64,000 nucleotides of DNA from Notamacropus eugenii (GCF_028372415.1 NC_092875.1:350940225-351004224); one strand, 5' to 3'. Positions 12,537 through 23,919 are shown, numbered from the stretch's first letter. Notes: generated by a model not told the origin, from the letters alone. Translations and numbers: made by a program.

Positions 12537-12630
12537 CACATTCCAATTCTTTATTTAAAAAAATGAAGAAAACTCTGTTTTTTTTCCCTCCCACTCATTG
12601 AGGTGGGGGCAAACTTCTCATGATGCAAAT
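12537..12630 (-). other. Candidate 3'-transduced segment of the half-L1
   Basis: Two poly(A) tracts (T on the plus strand) lie at the element's 3' end: 12631-12650, right after an AATAAA signal (minus strand, 12660-12655), and 12527-12536, touching the target-site duplication. Between them are 94 bp unlike the other L1 ends here. This segment has its own AATAAA (minus strand, 12555-12550) 13 nt before the second tail. That is the layout expected when transcription reads through the element's own signal and is polyadenylated downstream. Confidence 0.6.
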
Positions 12631-13618
12631 TTCTTTTTTTTTCTTTTTTTAAAATTTATTTAACTTTTAACATTCATTTTCACAAAATTTTGGGTTCCAA
12701 ATTTTCTCCGCATTTGTCCCCTCCCCCCACCCCAAAACACCGAGCATTCTAATTGCCCCTATCATCGATCTGCCCTCTCTTCTATCATCCCTCCCTTCTC
12801 TTGCCCCCATCTTTTCTTTTTGTCCTGTAGGGCCAGATAACTTTCTATACCCCATTACCTGTATTTCTTATTTCCTAGTAGCAAGAACAGTATTCAACAG
12901 CTGTTCTTAAGACTTTGAGTTCCAACTTCTCTTCATCCCTCCCTCCCCACCCTTTCCCTTTGGGAAGGCAAGCAATTCAATATAGGCCATATCTGTTTAG
13001 TTTTGCAAATGACTTCCATAATAGCTGTGTTGTGTAAGACTAACTATATTTCCCTCCATCCTATCCTGTCCCCCATTGCTTCTATTCTCTTTTTTGATCC
13101 TGTCCCTCCCCAAGAGTGTTGACTTCAAATTGCTTTCTCCTCCCATTGCCCTCCCTTCCATCATCCTCCTTACTCTGCTTATCCCCTTCTACCCCACGTT
13201 CCTGTATTGTAAGATAGGTTTTCATACCAAAATGAATGTACATTTTATTCCTTCCTTTAGTTGAATGTGATGAGTAAACTTCATATTTTTCTCTTACCTC
13301 CCCTCTTTTTCCCTCCACTAAAAACTCTTTTGCTTGCCTCTTTTATGAGAGATAATTTGCCCCATTCCATTTCTCTCTTTCTCCTCCCAATATATTTCTC
13401 TCTCACCCCTTAATTTCATTTTTTTAAGATATGATCCCATCCTATTCAATTCACTCTGTGCTCTGTGTGTGTGTGCGTGTGTGTAATCCCACCAACTACC
13501 CAGATGCTGAAAAGTTTCAGGAGTTACAAATATTGTCTTTCCATGTAGGAATGTAAACAGTTCAACTTTAGTAAGTCCCTTATGACTTCTCTTTGCTGTT
13601 TACCTTTTATGCTTCTCC

Positions 13619-14640
13619 TCATTCTTGTGTTTGAAAGTCAAATTTTCTTTTCAGCTCTGGTCTTTTCATCAAGAATGCTTGAAAGTCCTCAATTTCATTG
13701 AAAGACCATTTTTCCCCTGAAGTGTTATACTCAGTTTTGCTGGGTAGGTGATTCTTGGTTTTAGTCCTAGTTCCTTTGACTTCTGGAATATCATATTCCA
13801 CACCCTTCGATCCCTTAATGTAGAAGCTGCTAGATCTTGTGTTATCCTGATTGTACTTTCACAGTACTTGAATTGTTTCTTTCTAGCTGCTTGCAATATT
13901 TTCTCCTTGACCAGGGAACTCTAGAATTTGGCCACAATGTTCCTAGGAGTTTCTCTTTTTGGATCTCTTTCAGGTGGTGATTGGTGGATTCCTTGAATAC
14001 TTATTTTGCCCTCTGGTTCTAGAATCTCAGGGCAGTTTTCCTTGATCATTTCATGAAAGATGATGTCTAGGCTCTTTTTTTGATCATGGCTTTCAGGTAG
14101 TCCCATAATTTTTAAATTGTCTCTCCTGGATCTATTTTCCAGGTCAGTTGTTTTTCCATTGAGATATTTGATATTATCTTCCATTTTTTCATTCTTTTGG
14201 TTTTGTTTTGTGATTTCTTGTTTTCTCATAAAGTCATTAGTCTCCATCTGTTCCATTCTAATTTTGAAAGAACAATTTTCTTCAGTGAGCTTTTGAACCT
14301 CCTTTTCCATTTGCCTAATTTTGCTTTTGAAAGCATTCTTCTCCTCATTGGCTTTTTAAACCTCCTTTGCCAATTGAGTTAGCCTATTTTTCAAGGTGTT
14401 ATTTTCTTCAGGATTTTTTTGGGTCTCCTTTAGCAAGGTGTTGACCTGCTTTTCATGCTTTTCTTGCATCTCTCTCATTTCTCTTCCCAGTTTTTCCTCT
14501 ACCTCTCTAACTTGATTTTCAAAATCCTTTTTGAGCTCTTCCATGGCCTGAGCCCATTGAATATTTATTTTGGATGTTTTGGGTACAAAAGCTTTGACTT
14601 CTATATCTTTCGCTACTGGTAAGTATTGTTCTTCCTTATC
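13619..14640 (-). pseudogene. L1/HAL1 ORF1 (RNA-binding chaperone), disabled
   Basis: ORF1p binds LINE RNA as a trimer. The frame shows a long charged coiled coil (from MEELKKDFENQ at 14544, with an open frame extending some way upstream, to about 14180). An RRM-like and C-terminal part follows: RSRRDNLKIMGLPES, then PEILEPEGKISIQGIHQSPP, RETPRNIVAKF, ITQDLAASTL and ITYPAKLS, in the order known for mammalian L1 ORF1p. Lesions: an in-frame TAA near 14357, an in-frame TAG at 13923-13921, and a frameshift near 13720, after which the end (FLMKRPELKRKFDFQTQE) reads in another frame. Length and domain order are otherwise complete, so this copy is fairly young but cannot make full-length protein. 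Confidence 0.85.
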
Positions 14641-14644
14641 TGAG

Positions 14645-15344
14645 AGGATGGGAGGAGATATCTGTTCACCAAGAAAGTGACCTTCTATAGTCTTATTTTT
14701 TTTCCCTTTCCTGGGTATTTTCCCAGCCAGTTACTTGACCTCTGAATTTCCTCTCCACACCCCTCTGACTTCCAGATCCGCCCAGCTAGTGCTTAGGGTC
14801 TGAGATTCAAATGCTGCTTCCCAGCCTCAGGGCTCTTGGCAGGGGCGGGGCTGCCACATGGTGCTTAGTTCCCTTAGGGGGTTTATGCAGAGACCTTCAA
14901 CAATGGTTCCAAGCTCCTGCCTGCTTTGGGAGCCCTTGTCTGCTGCTGCCTCTGCTGCTGCCTCTGAGGGGCCCTGAGCCACGGAGACACCTGCTCCCCT
15001 CTCAGCAAGCCCAAAAGACCCTCTCACTGACCTTTGGTGCCTGTGGATGGGGGGACCTGCGCTGGTGCTGGAGATTCTGTCCCTGAAGCCTGCTGGGATC
15101 TGCTCCTCTTGGTGTGGCATGGCCAAGGCAGGGTTGGGCTCTGCTCCTTGTCCTGTGCGCAACAGACCTTTCATGTCAGTTTTTCAGGTCTGTCTGGAAT
15201 AGAAATCTCCTCTGCTACATTGTTCTGTGGCTTCTGCTGCTCCAGAATTTGCTGGGAGTTCTTCTTTATGGGTATTTTATGGGCTCTGAGTTGGGAGCTA
15301 GCATATGTGTATCTTTCTACTCCACCATCTTGGCTCCTCCCCCA
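14645..15344 (-). promoter_or_regulatory. L1/HAL1 5' UTR with YY1-like site at the 5' terminus
   Basis: GC-richer than its surroundings, especially 14815-15130. A CCAAGATGG motif on the minus strand (15333-15325) lies about 12 bp inside the 5' end, the same place as the YY1 site in human L1. In known L1s this region is an internal pol II promoter. Activity here is inferred. Confidence 0.6.
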
Positions 15345-15360
15345 AAGGTAATAAATTCTT

Positions 15361-16038
15361 GTTTACTTGTCTTGACTTAATCATTTTGTGAGTGTAAGGG
15401 AAGAAAAAGTAAAGGATAAGAGGGCAACAGGCAGAATTCTAATGATACCTTTGCAGTTTTAGAAGAGTAGGTAATACTAGGAGACATTTGGGTGAGGGAT
15501 TCTTTTTTGTGAACTAAAGAAAGAACAAGGGATAAGGCAGGCATGGATGAGTGGTGAACTACATTATTGGAGTGGACTTTCAAATAAGCAAGATCACAGA
15601 GTTATTTGTGTATATATCAGGGAATATCTGTTACAATTTTTTAACATGGGATTATTCACTTTCAAGCAGTGCATGGAGATCTTTTGTAAGATACATAGTT
15701 GTGGAACAATTGCTTGACAATCAACCACAAATTCAACTGAAATACTGAACTGATAAAAAAACAGGACAATCATTGGCATTGTGTAGACATGATCCTCACT
15801 TGTTCTTTGCAGTTAACTTATTTTCTTCTCCACTCCTTTTTTTTGTGAGCAATAGGGTCATTTTCATTTACAGTGTCCATTTTAGATCATTAGGTTAACT
15901 TGAAATTTCACAGAAGAATATCTAAAATTCTGCGAGAAATCTCTATAACTTGACAATTTACGGCAACCTTTATTTTCATTACATTTTTGAACAAGGATGA
16001 AGTATTTGAATAAAATACAATACATTTTTATTACATTA
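15361..16038. other. No recognised feature
   Basis: AT-rich sequence after the half-L1. It continues the pre-insertion target and contains no coding signal or repeat that I can name. Confidence 0.5.
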
Positions 16039-16330
16039 TGGTGGTGCACACCTATAATTCCAGCTACAGGGGAGGCCAAATATGGCACATCTATTGAATT
16101 CAGAAATCCTGAGCTTCAGTGAGTTAAGCTTATTAGATTTCCTGCACTAAGTTCATGATTAATATAGTGAGCCCTCCAGGAGCTAAAACAACCAGGTTGC
16201 ATATAGAGCAGCAGAATAGACCAGGTCAGAAAAAGAGCAGGCCAAAGCTCAAGTACTGATCAATAATAGAAGGGGACTGCGAGTAGCCCCTGCTGTTTGA
16301 GTCTGGGTAAGACAATGAGACCTATAATTT
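16039..16330 (+). pseudogene. RN7SL: 7SL (signal recognition particle) RNA retropseudogene
   Basis: 7SL RNA is the RNA scaffold of the signal recognition particle. The copy spans nearly the whole RNA. The Alu-domain start is GGTGGTGCACACCTATAATT followed by CCAGCTACAGGGGAGGCC. Then come GCACTAAGTTCATGATTAAT, the S-domain ACCAGGTTGC, the helix 8 region CCAGGTCAGAAAAAGAGCAG (SRP54-binding side), GTACTGATCAATAATAG, and the 3' closing strand GAGTCTGGGTAAGACAATGA ending in GAGACC. Many substitutions, including in normally invariant paired positions, and no polymerase III terminator at the expected place indicate a dead retrocopy. Presence of the S domain separates it from Alu/B1-type SINEs. Confidence 0.88.
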
Positions 16331-18640
16331 CATATTCATCGTCATCACTCAAATGATTTCATTTACTTAGTCTCCTCTTATTATTTGTTCACTCTTTCCT
16401 CTTTGAAGATTCCCCTTTTCTTTCTTTTTCCCTCTCCTCTCTGTTCTTCCATTCCTCTTCTCCCTTCTACTCCTAAATAGTTAGTAGGCACCTCCACTGG
16501 GCTAAGAACAATAATATCCTAATGAAGAACTCATTAGGAATGCTCTGTAGAAATTCGTTGTGGGTTTTAGAGTTCTAACTGGATTCTATACCAGTAAAAT
16601 AAATGTCTTAGATTGAACCCTTAAAGACAATTTTCATTAAGCTTGATAGTATAAAACAGATGGAAAGACAACATATTCTCCTTCTGTTCCATTTGCAAAG
16701 AAAATAGTTAGAAAATCATTGTAAGATGAATTCTATAATTAAAAAACAATTTGGATTGATTTAACAGTTGGCTTAACATATTTTTTTTTGTCCTTCTTTG
16801 CATCTTCAGACGGCAAAATAGCAAATCGTTTTCTGACTGTTAATTATACTGTAAAATTACATCCAAGGCATTTACAGCTTCTTTAGTGCTCTTCTCTTCT
16901 TAGTCATTCAATATTATGACCACCCTAGTACTTTTTTGGATACTCCAAAGATTTTCTTTGGATAACAGAAAGTCTTCCACTTTTAAACAATTTTTTCAAA
17001 CAACTGAAATATTTCCAGGAAACTAAAATTTTCATTTTAGTAATGACTCTTAAAATGTATGTGATGTAATGCTAATAATGGATGAAAAGCCAAACTTGGA
17101 GTCAGTAAGGTTCAGGTTCAAATTCTGCCTCTTGTATACTGTCTGTTTAACTTTGCACAAGTCACTTTACCTAGAAAACACTCCTGGCAATTATCTAGGA
17201 CTATAAAACTATGGGTTTCAGAGCAGATAAATTGTAGAGAGAAATTTCTCAGTGGGAATTCCCTTTACCAATATCATATAATTACTCCAAAAATTCAAAT
17301 GAGAGTATATATGAGTATATATTTTTTAAATTCTACATATTTTAATTATTGAAATTTTGGGCATCGGGAAATATTTAGGAAGAGGTAACTGAACTGAACT
17401 AGAAATTTTTTAGTCATTTTATTTCTCATATTTGCCTTGTAATCTAATGGACTGACCCTTTGCCAAAATCAAGGGTAAATCATATTCCCAGAATTTGTAT
17501 CTAGGAGGAACTAATGGGATATACCATAAAGAAATTACACACTCCTTTCTTCTTCAATAGTAATGACTTCAATAATAAGTCCAAAGAGAGGCCTCAAAGC
17601 AAGCTAGAAAGAAGAATTTTGCAGTGCAATTAAGAAAAGCACATGAGAATTGGAGAATATTGTCTTTGAAATGGTTTTATGTAACTCACCTACACAGAAG
17701 ATCAACTACTGTAAATTTCTACCACATTGTCCAAATGATCAGGAAAAAAAATAAATTCAAGATGATTGCAAGTCCATGCAGAAAATAAAAAAGAAAGAAA
17801 AAGCAAATGCAAAAAATTCAAACTACTGGTTCACTAGCCAGATTTGTGTTGATTTGCTATTTGAGGCCCTATTAAAAGAGTAGATTTCCATAGTATATAT
17901 CAGATTGATGTACAGAGATTCAAATCGTTCATGTCTCAGTATGGTTATTTCGGGCATACAGATACCATAGTCAGTTATACTCAGACCAGGGTATTTGAGT
18001 CGCATGCATAATTTCATAGGCCTGTTTCAGGTTCACTTCTTAGTACTGGATCAGCAACTGTGTGACATACTGACTCATTTCTGTTCATTTCCATCAACTG
18101 TACACACCTGCCAACTAATGCATTTTCTTACTTCCACTTAAAGTTGTGAAGTTCCTTTCACTTCCCTTGTTAAAAAAAGAGGAGGGGGAGGAGGATTTAA
18201 AATAAAGATTTAGAAAGGTTATGGTGTGTATCTTGGTTAATCCAGGAGAAGAAAATTTTCTTTTTCCTCAATTAAAAAATGTCTTTTTGTTTGAATTCTA
18301 TAGATATTTATTCATGTTTACTCCAACCTCCTTACCAGCTTGTTTTTTTTTCCATCTTCCTTCTCCAGATCTTTTATAGTTACTGTTAAATCATTTCCCT
18401 CTGCTGAGTTTTCACTGCATTATATCATATCTCATCACCCTTCTCCATTTTCATTCCTTTCTTATTTTCCAAAATCCTTCTATTCCTTATATTTTAAGCA
18501 CCCAGTCATAAATTCACTTATAGATCATCTTGATTCCTTTTTTAAAAATTAATTTCAAAAACAAGTAATAATTTTTAATTTTGAATAGCTTATGTATATA
18601 CACAAATAGTCAGAAGTTCCCAGTCATCTTTGTCTTGATA
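16331..18640. other. Largely unique sequence with one diverged SINE
   Basis: A diverged plus-strand SINE or MIR lies at about 17083-17200 ('ggttcaggttcaaattctgcctc', 'gcacaagtcactttacct'). The rest is AT-rich and shows no coding frame. A pyrimidine-rich stretch is at 16385-16480 and a GAG-rich one at 18176-18200. Confidence 0.5.
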
Positions 18641-18785
18641 GACCAATCAAGTCCCTTGAGGCATAGCAGAGTTTTAATATTTTCCTTGAGTCACAAAAGT
18701 AGTAAGTGTCAGAGGCAAAATTTGGTGGTAAATTTTCCTGACTCCAAGCCCAAGACTCTATCCATTGTACCTTACTGCCATTAAA
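18641..18785 (-). mobile_element. tRNA-derived SINE, antisense, diverged
   Basis: Reversed, it gives the tRNA-like head 'ggcagtaaggtacaatggatagagtc' and 'ggagtcaggaaaatt'. The plus strand reads CCTGACTCCAAGCCCAAGAC and ACTCTATCCATTGTACCTTA. The 3' half is weak. Confidence 0.7.
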
Positions 18786-19611
18786 GGATAGTTGAAAAAG
18801 GTTTCAAATTCTCATCTGATATGGTCTGTGATGTGTATGTAATGAACGGAGATGCAACTTGGTGAATCTGAAATCTTGTAACCTTTCCACTACTCCCCAT
18901 TCTGTGCAAATTGTATGATTCCTCCACAGGGCAGGGAGCGGAGAGCTACCCAGTACACCAAGGGCTTTGATCTAGATCCCCTGATATTAATTGCATGAAA
19001 TGACAACCCATGAAACTTATGCCCACATACTAAATATTAAAGAAAGAGCACTGCATACCTGTTTCTCATGACTAATATCTCTCAACCAAATAGGTAACGT
19101 TTGTCTCTGTTATCAGCTTAATTGTTCATTCAGATAATTTCCTCTTGGAAGAGATTATTCATATTTCAAGAGAATTTAAGCTCTCTGATATTACATGACA
19201 AGTGCTACCACAGAAATAACTTTTTTCAAATACATATTTAGTGTTGACATTATACTAGACACATACTAGGGAGACATAAGCTCACGTACGTAAGATATTT
19301 ACCAGTGTCATGATGTCTGCAATATGCAACGTTGTTTTCTTTTAATTAAAGAACTGATTTTCTATTAACACTGAAGTTTCCCATTTATACCCATTTCCTA
19401 ATGACATTTTGTTAACCGCAATAAACCCTAAAATGCCACAAATCATTCTCATTTAGATCCATAGACCTGCAAAGTAAATTGACCTAGCCATTCACACTGG
19501 AAAAGAAAAGCAGATGAAAAACTATATCACTCAAATTAAGACATGAAGTTAGATGGCCAAACCATTTATTTGTTCAAGTATAACAGACGTCTTGAATGGG
19601 TTCTACACATT
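18786..19611. other. No recognised feature
   Basis: Unique-looking sequence with no coding signal and no clear repeat. Confidence 0.5.
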
Positions 19612-19724
19612 ACTTCATGGTTTCTAAAGCTTACTTTACACAGAGGATAATATTTGAAACATAGAACACAACTAGCAAGTGGCAGAGTCAGACTATGAAT
19701 CTAGGTCTATCTTAACATTGCATG
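19612..19724 (-). repeat. Left arm of a 113-bp inverted repeat
   Basis: Reverse-complementary to 20369-20481. I counted 104 of 113 positions matching with no gaps. Part of the arm looks like a MIR/SINE core ('gtgacagagtcagactatgaat'), but both arms also share 50 bp of non-SINE sequence that includes AAAGCTTACTTTACACAGAG. They end at the same points. Confidence 0.85.
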
Positions 19725-19800
19725 TATTATGTATGTAGTATGTGCATGTGTAGTATGTATGTAGCATGTAGCATGTGTGTAGTATGTATCTATGTATCAT
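19725..19800. repeat. GTAT/GTAGTATGT-type low-complexity repeat
   Basis: Variants of GTATGTAGTATGT and GTAGCATGT follow directly on the left inverted-repeat arm. Confidence 0.8.
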
Positions 19801-20038
19801 GCCATGCTAAGAAAAGGCTAAGAAAAGATTTCGCTTAGGAACTTATTCTCCACTTTTGCATTACAAAAGTCCACCTTTTAAAACCAATGCTCTTCTAGAA
19901 AATATAAAAGGCTTTGAATTGTAGTATACCAGAATCTAAAAGAATCAGAATCGAAGGTGACCCATGTACATGATGGGTATAAAGAGGCTGGAGCACATAT
20001 GTTATATGGAGAGAATGACATCATGGTTAAATATAAAC

Positions 20039-20083
20039 ATACATATATGTGTGTGTGTGTATGTGTGTGTGTAATGTATGTGT
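20039..20083. repeat. (TG)n microsatellite
   Basis: Imperfect TG/TATG run inside the spacer of the inverted repeat. Confidence 0.85.
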
Positions 20084-20136
20084 TTAGATATTTATACACA
20101 GCTAAATAGATATGATGCATCCAGAGTTAGGGTAAA

Positions 20137-20340
20137 CAACAATAATCCCAATAGCAATAAGAATTAACATTTACATTCTACTTTAAATTTTCCAAGAATT
20201 TAATATAGATTATTTCATTTGTACATTATATCAACTTTTGAGGAGATACTATTGATATTTTTATCCCTATTTTATTGATGAAAAAACTAGACCTCAGAGA
20301 ATTTATTTGCCTTTAGTCATGAAACTAGGTAATATTTGAG
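20137..20340 (-). mobile_element. MIR SINE, antisense
   Basis: The plus strand reads the reverse of MIR: 'aacatttacattctactttaaa', then 'attatttcatttgtacattat', TTTTATCCCTATTTTATTGA and 'gaaaaaactagacctcagag'. Diverged, mammal-wide family. Confidence 0.7.
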
Positions 20341-20368
20341 TAGGCATGGCATAATACATAGAGACTTA

Positions 20369-20481
20369 CATGCCATGTTAAGGTAGACCTGGATTCATAG
20401 TCTGACTCTGTCACTTACTAGATGTGTTATATGTTTCAAATAGTATACTCTGTGTAAAGTAAGCTTTAGAAACCATGAAGT
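20369..20481 (+). repeat. Right arm of the 113-bp inverted repeat
   Basis: Partner of 19612-19724; the spacer is 644 bp. See that entry. Confidence 0.85.
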
Positions 20482-20844
20482 AAATGTAAGTAAAATGAGA
20501 GGCCCTGGACATGAGAATTTGTTTTTTTAGAAATTTCCCCAGAGCTTTAGTTTGAAGTAGGAATAAAAGGGAAGAAACAAACAATTACGTGCAATTGCTA
20601 TATGGCAGACAATGTACTGAGGCTGTAAATATAGGTGGAAAAAGAAATACACCCCTTGTTCTAAAAAAGCTTATTCTAATTGTGGCTGGTATAAAGAAGC
20701 TAGCAAACAGGTTCACAGGATTGGGAAAAAATGACAGACTTGGGGCCCTAGACCCATTCACAAAACAGAGATTCAAGGAATAACGTATTATGTTTGTTGA
20801 CATTGTCTTCTAAACTAGCAATCGTGTAGTCAATTAGTGTGTTA

Positions 20845-21490
20845 ACCGTCATTCATTATTTACTAAATGCCTACTATATACCAGGCACAGCACTAAGTAC
20901 TAGGCATACAAAGAATAAATGACCTATACTCTTCATGAGGAGTTCAAAGCCTAATGCATGATACAATATGAAAACAATTTCATAAATATAGGCCATGTAC
21001 AGGACGAATTAGAGGCGATCAACAGAGGAAAATCACTTCGTTACTTTCAAGAACAAATCAACTATCAAAGTTGAAATGGATGGAGAAAAGAGTAAAAATG
21101 ATTCCCATCAGAAGAAGCAACAGTCAGCAGCAATTTAGCCTTTAGGTTTAATTCCAAAATTATTTATTGAATGTCATGCGAGTCAAAATGTTCTAGGTTC
21201 TGAGGAAGATAGAAAAAATAGATAAATACAAAAAATATACAAACATAAAGGCATACCATACCATAACATGTTTCCTGTCCTCCAAGCTTATTTTCTAGTT
21301 AGGGATACGTCTCATTCTATAAGGGAAAAGTAACTTCAGCAAAATAATCACCCATGATAATTGCATGAAGGAGATAAAAACATGTTATATGTTGTCTGAA
21401 GAGAATAAGTTCACTTCTGAAAGCAATGATCAGGAAAGGCTTCATGGAGGAATAGGAAATTGAGATGAACTTTAAAAAATAGGAATTTAC
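20845..21490 (-). mobile_element. L2 LINE 3' end relics, antisense
   Basis: Antisense L2 3' terminus at 20850-20960 ('taaatgcctactatataccaggcacagcactaag'), followed by L2 3' UTR-like sequence. A second, weaker copy spans about 21160-21490 ('caggaaaggcttcatggagga'). Old relics. Confidence 0.6.
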
Positions 21491-22069
21491 AATTTCCCTG
21501 TAATTTAAAGTTATTTTAGAATTCATTATTCAACATAATATGCATATTATAAACTTAAAAAAACTTTCTGATCATTTGCATTTATTTTCAATAATTTGGA
21601 GGGAGTACAACCTAGTGAAGAAGTCATTTTCAGCTTTGTCGATACACAGATAATTTCATTTACGCCACTCATACCCAAGTAAAAACAACATTCAGGAAGT
21701 ATAAAGTATCTGTATTAATCGCATGATTTCTTATAAGTCATATCATATCCGACAACATTTCTCTCCGTTCTACATGTGATCTGCAATAGGAGTTATTGGC
21801 ATTAGCACACTTAAGTATGATTTTATTGGTATAAAAAAGTTGTAATATTTCCTAAGTAATTGTTTTCTTCTTTATTCCTGACAATAGCAGATGGTCTTGA
21901 GACAGAGGAAGGAAAATAGTTAAATAATCGACTGCATTCTTTTCCTTCTCATATGAATTAAACTACTGGAATAATTACAAGTTTTATGGGATATTACATG
22001 TAAGGATCAATGCCAAGTATAGATTCCTGGTATATATTCCTATTCATATATATATACATACATACAGAT

Positions 22070-22070
<1 letters not shown>
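21491..22070. other. No recognised feature
   Basis: AT-rich and apparently unique. It contains no frame or repeat that I can name. Confidence 0.5.
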
Positions 22071-22117
<47 letters not shown>

Positions 22118-22143
22118 CAGATAGATAGATAGATAGATAGATA
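22071..22143. repeat. (GATA)18 tetranucleotide array
   Basis: About 18 AGAT/GATA units with one GACA interruption. Confidence 0.95.
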
Positions 22144-22894
22144 CGGATATATACTCCAACCTCACAGGGCCCTCCACTCACTCAGCAATCTTTCAGGCCT
22201 ACTCACATGCTCAAGAAACAATATTGTCTCCGCTATCTCCTCTGAATATGAACAACAATGATATACATCTATTTTTCTCAGTTGCCAACTACCTCAAGAG
22301 GTCCTCAGGGAAAAGGCAATGGGATATTTTATTCCTCACAAAAGTTTCCTGTCATTTTCAGATATTTTCTGCAAACTATAAATTTAACCACTCTTCTATT
22401 TTTTCATTTCATAAATCACAAACAAATGATTTTAGGGGTTCATCAGATTTACTCATTGATCTGGTCCCCAATGTCTTCAAACTCATTCTTTAAGAAGAAA
22501 CTAGAAAAAGCATCTCTTTTTATTTTTGCAAACACTGTTACATACCATGCACTGCATTTTCTAATATGCTGAGCAATCACCTTTAAAAGAAAGTAAAGAA
22601 ATAGTAACTAAAAATAACATTTCGTGGTGATATAGCACCACTCATTACAAAAGCTCAAAAACACAATGATCTCCATTGTTCAGTCATTGGTTTTAAGCCC
22701 TTTCATACAACCCAGACTTCTGTTTCTGGTGGGAAATGCACATCAGTACTCATTTCAGACATTTTTTTAAGATTAAAATTTTCGTATTTAAAAGTAAGTT
22801 TAAGTTATTTTCTTTCATATAATAAATTGTTAAATAAATATACAATTTGGGAAATCTTTTAAAATGCCTACTATGTACCTAGTTTTAGTAGCAG
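22144..22894. other. No recognised gene
   Basis: Open frames up to about 104 codons overlap here (22224-22572) but have low-complexity composition and no family resemblance. I read them as chance. Confidence 0.5.
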
Positions 22895-23115
22895 AACTTC
22901 GGATGCTAAGGTTTCTGCTATACTAAGGGTTCTTTATCCGGGGGTTATTGACTTTTTTTTTTAATTTGGACAAAAGCATTGCAACATTATTTATTTCCTT
23001 TATCTTTCTTTGAATTATATCTTATTTATTTAAAAATATTATTCTTAGACAGGGTCCATTGGTTTAACCAGACTGTCAGTGATACAAAAAATGATAATAA
23101 CCACTGTTCTAAAAG
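22895..23115. mobile_element. Possible non-autonomous DNA transposon (hAT-like)
   Basis: The left side has 'actaagggttctttatcc'. The right side, reversed, has 'tttagaacagtggttattatc', giving an imperfect terminal inverted repeat. The interior ACAGGGTCCATTGGTTTAAC resembles an old mammal-wide element that ends in 'ggttaagaaccac'. Tentative. Confidence 0.4.
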
Positions 23116-23784
23116 GAACTAGCTGCTGACTGGAGTGGAGAGAAAGATGAAGGATATCTGAAAGGCATTCACTATGCATTGGATAAAATCTCTCAGGAGA
23201 CATGGACCCAGTAAAGGAGGACAATTAGCGTACTGTAGGGGGCAGGGAAAGAGTCTTAGAAACTAATTATGAACCTATTTCTTAACTTGACTCATGCAAG
23301 TGATCCTTGTAATATTTTAGCTCTGATAGTGATTATGGTACCTACTTTGGGATTATTCAAGATTATCCCATTTTGGGTACTTTCTTCCTTTCTTGTTTTT
23401 ATTCCTTCAAAGCAGAACATGATGTGAAAAGAAATGCATGACCATAATGGCAGTAAGGACTATAGCCCAATCCTTGACACCCAGTCTAGTTGAACGGGCT
23501 ATCATTTTTTCAGGCATAAAAAGATAAAGTGTAACATGGATGCTGATGGTTGAATTTCAAGTGCTACCTCTGAACTCTAGGAGTTTTGGTCTCTTTTCCT
23601 ATCATGTAATAGTTTGTTCTTCTTATATGTTCAGTGGAATACGATTATTGGAGTAATTTGGACCAGTCTTATAATTTCATTGGTATGGAGAACTAATGAT
23701 GAGGACTCTCTCTCTCTACCACTGATGATATGCATCATCTACTCTACAACTTTCAACTTACGTGTCTTAGAGATGTGTGAGAGG
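23116..23784. other. No recognised feature
   Basis: Unique-looking sequence, no coding signal. Confidence 0.45.
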
Positions 23785-23880
23785 GAACAGAGAGGTTATA
23801 TGACTAGCCCAAGGTCACATTGAAACCCAAGTCTTGTAGACTCATGATGTTCTCTAGCCACTACAGCACATTATCTCTCA
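23785..23880 (-). mobile_element. MIR/SINE relic, antisense
   Basis: The plus strand reads 'gagaggttatatgactagcccaaggtcac' and 'tctctagccactacagca', the reversed MIR or tRNA-SINE order. Confidence 0.6.
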
Positions 23881-23919
23881 GTAGAGAAAATAATAGAGAT
23901 TATAAACCATTACTCAATT

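Larger units (their letters stand above)
12529..15344 (-). mobile_element. Half-L1 (HAL1-like) element, complete 5' end, no ORF2
   Basis: A 2.8-kb minus-strand retrotransposon flanked by a perfect 16-bp target-site duplication AAGGTAATAAATTCTT (12513-12528 and 15345-15360). In element order it has a 5' terminus with GGAGCCAAGATGGTGGAG, a 5' UTR of about 700 bp with GC-rich stretches, an ORF1 region (about 14640-13619), then about 970 bp of inter-ORF and 3' UTR-like sequence ending in a poly(A) tract. The roughly 3.8-kb ORF2 of a normal L1 is absent. HAL1 elements (L1 derivatives with ORF1 but not ORF2) are known in mammals. Movement would have depended on ORF2p supplied in trans. An L1 with an internal deletion that arose once would look the same. 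It is inserted next to an RTE relic. Confidence 0.85.

Noticed and set aside
14811..15380. Open frames of 88-115 codons on both strands
   Set aside because: They lie in the L1/HAL1 5' UTR and are an effect of its GC-rich composition.
16039..16330. Alu or B1 SINE
   Set aside because: The S domain of 7SL RNA is present, which Alu and B1 lack.
22071..22143. CRISPR-like regular repeats
   Set aside because: A plain GATA microsatellite with no spacers; the host is a vertebrate.
22224..22572. Frames of 89 and 104 codons in overlapping registers
   Set aside because: Low-complexity hydrophobic composition and no resemblance to a protein family.
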